Origin: Macrolepiota albuminosa | Taxonomy: Eukaryota; Basidiomycota; Agaricomycetes; Agaricales; Agaricaceae | Direction of reading: 5' to 3' | DNA length: 64,000 bases | Assembly: GCA_027475525.1 (NCBI GenBank) | Contig: JAMWFC010000066.1 | Location: forward strand, 310,001 to 374,000 | In this document: positions 54,843 to 64,000 of the stretch, in pieces | Position numbering within the stretch: the first letter of the stretch is position 1 | How the letters are laid out: each line of letters opens with the position of its first letter | Made by a program: the position numbers and the translations under genes | The notes under the pieces: generated by a model | Database searches by the model: none | Told to the model about the DNA's origin: nothing | Seen by the model: only the letters and a program-made list of their open reading frames with translations

Positions 54843-55598
54843 GGCCCACCTGGCCCCACTACTTCAGCTTGGGGGCATAGGTTCCCCAGTCCATACCAAC
54901 AACTCGGTGTCTTCTGAGGTGCCCTAAGTGCCTGTCAACTGTCTAACCTCATCAGGGGGCCTTTTGGAAGCTAGCCAGCTGGACTGTCGAAGTCCTCCTG
55001 GCAGCTGCATAACTGGAGGAGTTAATCCCCCTGGCATCTTGTCCCATGGCCATTGCTGGCCATCATATTGTGAGCTCTCAACTCTCCAGGCCTCACTTTT
55101 ATTCCTGGGCAGCTCGGTGCTCTGACCTCGATCTCAAGCCTTGGGTCTTGATTGACCCACATTGGATGCTTGCATGTCCTGAGTGTTTGCTGGGTCTCCC
55201 TGTAGATCATGGGCATTCCGCCCACCGTCAGTGAAGACTGCAGGTATAGAGTTACTCATTGATCCTCTGTTTGAAATTTGTATGGTGTGGCTGTGCAAGA
55301 AGCTCAAGAAGCTGATAGAGTTCTGTCAACAAACTCAGCAACTGATGTCAGATGCTAGGCAATAGATCCTAGCTGGCAGATTCAAAAAAATGTAATGAAG
55401 TTATGGCTTTTATGAGAGCTTAGTTCACACAATACAGAATTAGACCAGACTGGTCTATTGACTATGTAGTGTAAAACAAAAATAAGCTGCTTAGTAAGCA
55501 GCAAGTGTAAACTATTTATAATATATAAATAATAATATTATATTATAATAAATATAATATAATATTGACTACTAAAGTAAGTAAAAGCTATGTAGCCA
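54843..55598. other. Repeat debris with an AT-only stretch
   Basis: 55515-55570 is almost pure A/T (TAATATATAAATAATAATAT). No gene recognised. Confidence 0.4.
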
Positions 55599-57319
55599 AT
55601 GCCACATAGTGGACTACGCTACAGAACCTTACTAGATCCGACCACTAATCCCAGACATAAGCTGCATAGAAACTGCACATGTGAACCATGCTACAGACAC
55701 AGAAGAGAGGAGTGCCAAAACCCTCATGGCTGCAGCAAATCAGCAAAGGCCTACATAGCCAAACTAGATAACAACTGGAATTCATCTGCACCTAAAACTG
55801 AGAGAGAAATGAGTATGCAGAAAAAGAAAATTGCTCATGAAGGTGATGGGCTGATTTTTGAGCTAAATTTTGTTATGGAAAACTCCCTGGAAGAAGAATT
55901 TAGAATCCTGGCCCAGCAGAACACCCAGCCTGAGAGTACAACTAACTACAGCAGAGAACTCCAAGAGAAACCCGAAGTATATACTATATACATGGATGGC
56001 TTGTGCATCCAAGATGGGGATGGCCAAGCAGCAGCAAGTATGGGCATTTGGTATGGACTCCAAGACCCCAGGAATTTGGCTATAAGACTCCCACCAAATA
56101 TACCACAAATAAACAACACTGGTGAAGCAGTGGCTATTTTAGTAGCAGTACAAACAATACCACTAAACCAGTCAATAAAAAGAGTGACTTCCAAATCACG
56201 ATAGACTGCTTCACAAAATTCCTAACAAGAAGAGAAAATGAAGGCTGGATAGGAACAGTAAATAAAGAAATACTACACCCATTAGCTGCATAGATAAGAG
56301 CACAAACAGGCATTACTATTCTGGAAAAAGTAAAGGGTCATGCAGGAATAAAAGGAAATGAGGGAGCAAATGCACTAGTGAACCTAGGCATGAGAAAAGC
56401 AATCCCAGACCACATTTTATTAGTGATACCAAAAGGCTACGACTTTCCTGGAGCCAAACTAGCATCAATAACACAAGTCTTAGCATACAAAGATATAATA
56501 GAGAGTGCCTCAAGACTGACCAGATGAGGGACTATAATACACCTAGATATGGTCAGATGGGCAGCAAAAGACAGAAACAGTGAGGTGCTGACCAATGAGC
56601 AGATATAGACATCACTGAGGAACAAAAACCTCTTGAGAGAGGTGAAAGCTTTCATGTGGAAAGCGACCCACAATGCTTTCAAAGGTAGGAAGATACTGGA
56701 CACACATTAAAGATTATGAAAACAGGATGATCTGCCCAAGTTGCAGGGTCAAAGAATTTCTTGAACACATTCTAACCGAATGTCAAACCTCAGGACAGGA
56801 ACTAGTCTGGGATTTCATGAGAAAGATCATGGAACTAAGAAATATAACCTACAGCAAACCATCACTGGGCAATTAGCTAGGCTGTGTGATAACAAAAGTG
56901 AGCCCAGGAAAGAGCAAAGGTAACCAACGCCTCTCTATGATAGTCACATCAGAAGCTATGTACATGATCTGGAAGATAAGATGTGAGTGGATAATTGAAG
57001 GGAAGCAGACCTGAAACATACCCTTATAAAGAAAGAAATAGAGGGGAGGATAAAAGCTACCCTATCAAAAAGAATTAAACTAAATTGCCTGGCAACAGAT
57101 AGTAGGAGGTTTGGGAAGAGGGAAACAGATACCAAAATGGTCACAAGAACATGGGAAGACCTATTGCCAGAAGGCATTTCTCTGAGGAAGTCATGGAGGA
57201 AAGCAGCCGCAGTTATGCTTGTGAGGAGGGAATCAAAGCCCTGGCCTTGGGAAAGCCTCCAGCAACAGAACACACTGATAATTTATCTGTTACACCACAG
57301 GTTTGTTACTAATAGATAG
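55599..57319 (+). pseudogene. LINE-type RNase H domain and C-terminal tail, decayed
   Basis: Relic of the 3' part of a LINE ORF2. RNase H signs: YTIYMDGLCIQDG (first Asp), NNTGEAVAILVAV (Glu), FQITIDCFTKF (second Asp, after a one-base frame change at about 56190), and VKGHAGIKGNEGANALVNLG, where the final catalytic Asp of the usual NEGAD is Asn. A CxxC-type tail follows (ICPSCRV ... HILTECQTSG), then MVTRTWEDLLPEGISLRKSW. The preceding RT is not visible. Inactive. Confidence 0.75.
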
Positions 57320-58288
57320 AATCAAAGGTCAGATAACATAATGAATTGTGGCCCCCCAACATTTCTGCAAGTTCCTGCATGGATAATAAGAGGTAGAAGG
57401 GGAGGCAGCACACCCCCCAAATGAGTTCTCATAGCTTAAAAGAGCTCATTCTTTGAAAACTACCCCAACTCCCATTTGCATTGGACATCCTTTTCTTCCC
57501 AAGCTACTTCTACTCTTGACAAAAACCCTCAGCAGCCCAGTTTGGGTCCTGGGGTTGTACATTTTATTGTATGCTGGTTGTGAAGATTCAGAAGATATCT
57601 GCCAAGAAACCCTTGGTTGCCAACTGTGCATTGAACACCACATTATTATGGTTGTGTTCACTACCTTCTCGGTACATGTCATTTACCAATCTGTCATCAG
57701 GTTGTTCTGCCTTAGGGTCCCATTTTGCAGGAAGTGTTCCCAGCATGCTCCCAGCTCTTGTCACACATGAGTTCGGGTGCATACACCCAACCGAGTTCTC
57801 AAATTCCATATAGTCAGTGCATTCACAGTTCTTCAGGTCTTATGTTAAACTTAGTCGCTACCCTGAATAGGCTGGCTACATCTGGGTGTAATGGGTTCGT
57901 GACTACATTACACTTTACTTCATATGTTTTACCATCACACTCCTTGACTACCACTTACATATCCTATAAGTACCTAACCAAATGTTGTAGTTAGGCAGTT
58001 TTCTTGCAATCGAGAACTTACACTAGTTCACACTGCGAGAGACTCTGAACTGTGTGCCATGACCCAAGCCTAATCTGGCTGGCTCCCGTCACATATTTTG
58101 AACTTCTAAAGTCTTAGAAACTAACTATAACACAAAAAGCTCACCTCTAGAGAATCGGAAGGTCTGATCAACCTAAAGACTACCAGTGATGGTGATGGGC
58201 GAGGGTGGAAGACGACGTATTAGACATCAATAATCAGGATCTGTTGGAGAAACAGATTTAAGTAGTTAACTAGGCCAGACAGGCACTC
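57320..58288. other. Unassigned repeat sequence
   Basis: A minus-strand frame near 57450-57810 (LPAKWDPKAEQPDDRLVND) has protein-like composition but no family I can name. The rest may be the leader or LTR of the element starting at 58289. Confidence 0.35.
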
Positions 58289-61200
58289 ATGGGAGTCGAC
58301 TATGAACGTATCAACCGTAGATATATTAATATATCTATTAATGCTACCAATGTGGCCTCGAATGAGGAAGCAGATCCCTAGGAAGGTGGATCAAGGCACA
58401 AAGGTAAAGGAAGAGACCCTCACAATTGGGGTAAGCTCTACTTTATGGGCCAAGAGATGGACCCAAAAATGCAACGACAGATTTTAAATAGTTATAATAC
58501 AAGAGTTAACAGAGGAGATACAGGAATACAGGTACCTCCTCATGATATCTATGCTAATAATCAAATTGAAACCAAATGGACAGGTAGCAAAGTAGTATAA
58601 ACTGACTACATGCAAAACTATGATGAAGAATACAATCTTAGTCATGCTGAACGCCGCCAGAACAGGTGCATGGTCAACGCACTTCTCCAGGCTTCTTGAG
58701 AAATTAAGGAAAGGAAGAAGTGCAGAGCTAAAAGAAAAGGCCATGAGTATGTCATGCCTTGCAATTTTGAAGAAAATACTCACTTCCTGATGGAGCAGCT
58801 GGAGTACAATAACCAAGCATCAGCCAAAGATTGGGAAGTGAACAAAGTTCAGACAACCCAGAAGAAGAAAAGAAAGTCTAAGTCTAAGTCCAAGACTAGG
58901 AAGAATTCACACACCAAGGCTATGAAACCAGCAGCACAGATCTCAGATGAGAGTGCTCTAGGAAAAGCTTTTTGACACATCTGTACAATGAACAGGGCAG
59001 GTCCTAGTGACAATGAGTCAAGTTTATCTTCAGATAAAAGCAGTGACAGATTGTATTCGAGTGACTCAGAATCTGATGATAGCTATTCCTCAGACTCGTC
59101 AAGCAGTTCATCATCGGGAAGCTTGCAAGACAGAAGCCACAGGAAAAGGCCAAATTACTACAAAGATCAAAAAGGGAGCCACAACTCCAAGAACTCTTAT
59201 AAGCATCATAGATCGAGGAGATCTAGCAGTAGCAGTGATCAAATAAGACCCAACCCTCCATTAACCTATGATGGAGTTGCAAACATACAACAGTTTATGC
59301 AGTTCATGTCAAACTGCTCATTGTACCTGAAGTACAGCCATGTAAGCAAATGTCAACAAGTCCTGATTGTATCACAATTCTTGAAGGGACGAGCTTGGAG
59401 ATTTTATGCACGGGAAGCATCCCTTGACCCTGAAAGTTGGGGAATAGACCAGTTCTTTGAGGGATTGTTCAATGATTGTTTCCCTGTAAATTTCTGTAAT
59501 CAGCAGCAGAATAAGTTAAATAATTATCACCAGGGAAAACAAGCCATCAGAGACTATGTATCTGGGCTTGAAGAGTTGTTTGCCATCATTGGGTACATCA
59601 GTAAGAGGGAGAGAATTGTCAAACTCTTTGGAGGGTTTAGACCTTTAATGCGAAAGGAATTGTATAAGAAGGGACTTACCCCCAAAACTTCTAATTGGAA
59701 TCAGATATTGGAGGAAGCTGAATTTATTGAGAGATCAGAATAGGTGGAAGTTGAGGATGATCTCCACGAGGAGAGCTGACAATATAAACACCACCATAAT
59801 TATCACACAGTAAATAATGATAGAGAAGATCACAAAGACTCTAATGAGCACCAACAGCAGGATAACAATCAGGCTGGGAAATCAGGTCCAAGTCAGGACC
59901 ATTCAATGCATCATGAAAAGTACACAAACAGTACACCCAGTTTCTTATCGATGAAGCATAAGTTCCAGGGAAGCAGTGGGCAAAAAGAGGCGACCGGATC
60001 TGACAAGCCTAAGGATAAACATCATAAGCTTAGCAAAGAAGAAATTGAAGTGTACCGTGCAGCGGAGAAGTGTTTCTACTGTGGAGGTAAAGGCCACTTC
60101 ACTCGAAACTGTTTTAAGAACAAAACAATAGAGTCCAGCTCCAATAAGCCACCAGGAATACAATCAAGTAGCATACGTCTTGATTTTCAGGAGATTGATT
60201 GGAGACATGATGAGGTGCTAGAAGACATGATCCAGGGCCTGTCAATTAGTGTGATTGGAATGGAACCAAGTGCAAGTAATGAATTTGATTCTGAGTACGA
60301 CTCAGGAGAAGAATTAGCTTGGGATATTATTAGTTTCATGTTCTCAGAGAATGGAGATGAAAGAGACAAATCTGTTAATAAGGACCTCCCTGACTTCCAG
60401 CAAGTGTCTGATACAGATGAGTCCGATAGTGATAGCATTCCAGATCTACAATTTGTATCTAATACAGACAAATCCAGAGATTCCAGTAGTATGGATAAAA
60501 ATGTACACGATTGGACCCCTAACTCAGGGACTGACCCCACTGAGAGGAATGAACTGCCAGCTGAGGACAACAGAGAATCTGATGATGAATTATCAGAGGC
60601 TGAAGTTGTAATGAGCCTGCCAAGAGATTTTAGTAGAGATGTCTATGAGACAGACATACCAAATGGAGAGATTAAGCTGTACCACCTATGGAAGGAAGAA
60701 TTAGCCCATGAAAAGACAAATAGAATAGGAAGCGCTCAAGGTCGTAAGATGGAGCACTTCTTAGAAATGAGGCAGCCCTATCCTGAGGACCCAGCCAATT
60801 GTCTGCAGTTTTGAGGCTGTCGTTTCTTGTCCTAAGATATCAGCAAGGACAAGATCTGTCTCATAGATATAGTCAGGAACTTTGATGCTGTGTTGCCTAA
60901 AAGCATGGTTGAGGATCAAAATTTCAAACCATCTTCATGGTATGCTCACTAGTGTCATGCTACTTCCGGAATTGTGCTCAATCAGAGACAGTGGTATCAG
61001 GTGGGACTGGCAGTCGACATGTGGGCTTGGAATGCAGCACAAGTGCTGCAATTAGGTGGTCTGCACCTTTCAGGTGAAGACTCACGACCCTCAAAGCAAA
61101 GAGAACGGTTCAGAGTGAACAGAGTCACTGAAGTTGAGTTTGAAATATACGATCAGATTCTTGATTTTTAAGTGGTTATCTCGGAAGACTATATAAAAAA

Positions 61201-62106
61201 CCCATTGTTCAATATAGTCCAGTGGTACAAAAAACAAGTACATAAGCAAGTAGATCAGATACAAGATGTCTTCTTTGATGAAGAATGGGAGAATCTGGGA
61301 CTAGACCTAATTGAGAATGGGCACCAGACAGACACTGTGCCAGAAGACATGGCTGATCTGTTAAGGATTATGAATGCAAGGACACGACTGCAGATTGAGT
61401 CCACACCCACCTCCTTGAGAGTGTTGGAGCTTAACAGTCAACAGGTTGAGGCTGGGACATTTCCAGCCCTATCTTGTAACAATGTTTGACGGAAAAAAAT
61501 AGCCTGGAACATACCTAAACCGTTGGCGATTGTGGTGAAGTTAGCAAAACACCCAGTTCATGCATTGGTTGATTCTGGCTCCCTTGGGGACTTCATATCA
61601 ACGACTGTGGTAGAACAGTTAAAGTTAAAGAAGCAGAAATTGTCACAAGCCATACCTGTCTTATTGGCAGTCCAGAGATCTCAATCAAAAGTGAATTATG
61701 GCATGACAGCTGAAATCAAATATCAAAAGATTAAAGAACCTCGATACTTTGATGTGATGAACTTCCATGGTCACGATATAATACTTGGAATGCCATGGAT
61801 TTACCAGAATAAGGTAGCAATAGAACTTAACCCTCCTCAAGTTATAATTGAAAGTAATGTCACTATTCTGATGGATGAAAACAATATTAATGAAACAGAA
61901 ATACCAGCTACACCAAGAATTGAACACTTAGCTTTGAACAGAAAAGACCAGAACAAAAACAACTCAGAGTCAGCAGGAACGGAAAGATGGGAAACTGTGA
62001 AAGAAGTCACAGCCAGAATGTCACCCCATTTTGTCCTTAGAGGCCCTAAGGAACAAAAGGAGGGCGGGTCGAGAGGCGAAACAAACCCTGAAAGCAAAAG
62101 ACTATA
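58289..62106 (+). pseudogene. Gag-protease of an LTR retrotransposon: 11 stops, no frameshift
   Basis: A single reading frame from the ATG at 58289 to the Tc1 insertion. In order: a Ser/Asp-rich region, a Gag capsid-like domain (QFLKGRAWRFYAREASLDPE, FFEGLFNDCFP), a zinc knuckle CFYCGGKGHFTRNC near 60070, acidic spacers, and an aspartic protease with ALVDSGSLGDFISTTVVEQL and HDIILGMPWIYQNKVAIEL. Stops at 58379, 58598, 58697, 58973, 59741, 59777, 60812, 60833, 60950, 61169 and 61487 can all be derived from CAA, CAG or CGA by one C-to-T change. The frame itself is never shifted. Pol sequence resumes after the Tc1 element at 63791. Confidence 0.85.
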
Positions 62107-63790
62107 CAGTGGCTCAAAAAACTGTCCCAATGTTTTATACTTTTTGAAAGATGACATTGGCATGAAGGATGGGAAGTATGTAAAATCCTGATTAAATCAT
62201 GTAAAATACTATGGCATCATAGCTACAGAATGAATCTAGGTTTATATAATCAAGATCAAAACTGATGGAGCAATAGCCATTTTAAAATATTCACTCATTG
62301 GGACAATTTTTTGAGCATCTCTAATTTTTCAGGTTTATCCTTATTTTACTCAGAAATAAAGAGTAAGTTGCATGTGGGAATATAACCAAAGTCATGTGAC
62401 CATGTTTAGATATATTTGGGAGTAGTTCAAGCTGGTTGAACCACATCTTGACCTTCAACCACTATCATGAAACCTATTCCTTCTGCACAACACTCTACTG
62501 TTGCTTCTCTTCTTGCTCAAGGGTATTCTCTGGTCAGATTGGAGCTCAAACTGGTCTAGGGAAGTCTACTACTGGGAGGATTGGTAGAGAGTTGGAGATG
62601 GACAAGGAAAACCATCCTGGAGGCCATCCTGCTAAGCTTACTCCATGTGATAAACAGGCTATTGTTTGACAAATCTCAACTAGGAGACTTGATACAGCTG
62701 TCCAGGCCACTAATTTTATCAACAACATCATTTCCAACCCTGTCTCTTTCAAGACTGTCTGGAATGTGTTGAAGGAGGAGGGGTATTGGTCTGCTACCAA
62801 GAGAAAAGTTCCTATGCTCAAAGCTAAACATTGACAACTACAGCTTAAATGGGCTCAGAAGCATCAGAACTGGACTATAGAGGACTGGAAAAGGGTGTTG
62901 TGGACAGATGAGACAAAGATTAATAGGATTGGGTCAGATGGGAAGCAGTATGTGTGGAAGCTACAAGAAGAAGACATTTCAAGACCAAACAACTACACCT
63001 ACTGTGAAGCATGGAGGAGGGAATAATCTCATGGTATGGGGCTGTATGAGTTGGAATGGGGTAGAAAAGCTTGTAGAGGTGGTGGGGATCATGAATGCAG
63101 AGCAGTACTGTGAAATTTTAGATGATGGAGCAAAGGAGAACTTTGAGAAGTTGGAGATGGAGGAGGGTGCCTACTACTTTCAACAGGACAATAACTCCAA
63201 ACACAACTCCAAGAGGGCTGACAAGTGGTTTGAGGACAACAACTTTAATGTCCTTTGGTGGCTAGCCCAATCCCCTGATCTCAACCCTATTGAACATCTC
63301 TGGAAGTACCTCAAAGAGCAACTTAGGCAGTATGAAACACCTCCTTATGGTGTGCATGAATTATGGGAGAGGGTTGCAAAGGAGTGGGATGAAATACCAC
63401 CAGAGGTATGCCAAAGACTAATAGAAAGCATGCCTAGAAGGATTCAAGCAGTTATCAAGGCAAATGGAGGACATACAAAGTACTAGATACTAAAATTAGA
63501 GATGCTCAAAAAACTGTCCCAATGAGTGAATATTTTAAAATGGCTATTGCTCCATCAGTTTTGATCTTAATTACATAAACTTACATTCATTTTGTAGCTA
63601 CGATACCATAGTATTTTACGTGATTTAATCAGGATTTTAAGTACTTCCCATCCTTCATGCCAATGTCATCTTTCAAAAAGTATGAAACATTGGGACAGTT
63701 TTTTGAGCCACTGTACATTACTTCCCATCCTTCATGCCAATGTCATCTTTCAAAAAGTATGAAACATTGGGACAGTTTTTTGAGCCACTG
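62107..63790 (+). mobile_element. Tc1/mariner-type DNA transposon
   Basis: Terminal inverted repeats of at least 75 bp: CAGTGGCTCAAAAAACTGTC at 62107 and its complement ending at 63713, repeated at 63790 because the right end carries the 77-bp duplication. Flanked by TA on both sides (62105-62106; 63714-63715 or 63791-63792), the standard Tc1 target. Inserted into the gag-protease relic. Confidence 0.93.
62436..63486 (+). pseudogene. Tc1-type DDE transposase, frameshifted
   Basis: Cuts and pastes the element. An N-terminal helix-turn-helix-like part (GLGKSTTGRIGRELEMD) is followed by stops near 62667 and 62833. The catalytic domain reads WTDETKINRIGSDGKQYVW (first Asp) in one frame and, after a one-base shift near 62975, KHGGGNNLMVWGCMSWNGV, YYFQQDNNSKHNSK (second Asp) and QSPDLNPIEHLWKYLKEQL (Glu) in the next. 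There are 34 residues between the second Asp and Glu, i.e. DD34E as in Tc1. The long open 3' part (192 codons to 63486) shows modest age. Inactive. Confidence 0.88.
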
Positions 63791-63796
63791 TACATA
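63643..63796. repeat. 77-bp perfect tandem duplication in the right Tc1 terminal repeat
   Basis: ACTTCCCATCCTTCATGCC... repeated with period 77 and no mismatch. The left terminal repeat has one unit. Confidence 0.97.
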
Positions 63797-64000
63797 TGTA
63801 TATCAGCAAGAGATGAGACATGGATGAGTTATTCTGATGTCCTGAAACTGGATTTATCATTTCCATATTTTGATTTACTTGGGATCAAAAGTATGGCTGA
63901 GTTACTAGATGGTGTAGATGCGCCACCCCTGATGACCCACAAATCTATTTGCGAATGGTTGATGCAGCACCACTTAAAAGTGAGGGAGGACTTACCTGCA
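63791..64000 (+). pseudogene. Continuation of the LTR-element polyprotein after the Tc1 insertion
   Basis: Reads YISARDETWMSYSDVLKLDL and further, open to the window edge (SICEWLMQHHLKVREDLPA). Probably the spacer between protease and RT of the element starting at 58289. Confidence 0.55.

Overview
The window looks like a repeat-dense piece of a basidiomycete (agaricomycete-type) fungal genome. The evidence is short GT-AG introns of about 49-80 nt in the host gene at 24.5-31.9 kb, a pair of multi-exon membrane-protein paralogues of a kind I associate with basidiomycetes, and a mix of Ngaro-like tyrosine-recombinase retrotransposons, Ty3/gypsy elements, a LINE relic and a Tc1 element. I see no tRNA, rRNA or CRISPR array.

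Layout. 1-5.0 kb: an Ngaro-like retrotransposon copy (minus strand: gag, zinc-knuckle exon, RT-RNase H, tyrosine recombinase), mildly damaged and cut by the window edge. 5.04-5.71 kb: B-A-B direct repeats that fit the split terminal repeats of the second Ngaro-like copy. 5.77-19.02 kb: a 13.25-kb Ty3/gypsy element with 1.05-kb LTRs; besides gag-pol it carries three intron-containing genes on the opposite strand between pol and the 3' LTR. 19.09-24.24 kb: the second Ngaro-like copy, into which the gypsy element seems to have inserted. 24.5-31.9 kb: a ten-exon host gene for a large (about 2290 aa) protein, probably the fungal UNC80-like protein. 32.0-41.2 kb: nested old LTRs, solo LTRs and gypsy pol debris that is strongly CpG-depleted. 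41.2-49.8 kb: a host segment with normal CpG content and two tandem paralogous multi-pass membrane-protein genes. 49.8-64 kb: more decayed repeats, namely a gag-like ORF, a LINE RNase H tail, and a gag-protease frame carrying 11 stop codons but no frameshift, interrupted by a Tc1/mariner element with terminal inverted repeats.

Two signals stand out. (1) The gypsy element carries a reverse-strand gene set; the largest gene has seven exons with matching phases, its own TATA box and a Zn2Cys6-like cysteine cluster assembled across a splice junction. (2) Six perfect tandem duplications, all with a period of exactly 77 bp, are scattered through unrelated sequence. This looks like contig ends sharing a 77-mer joined without trimming, so frame breaks at those sites (including one in the gypsy pol) should not be read as biology until checked in reads.

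How the parts work together: the two Ngaro-like copies would each make Gag from unspliced RNA and Gag-zinc knuckle-RT from spliced RNA, with the recombinase in an overlapping frame. The gypsy element makes Gag-protease and then RT-RNase H-integrase in a -1 overlapping frame. The host genes appear independent of the transposons.
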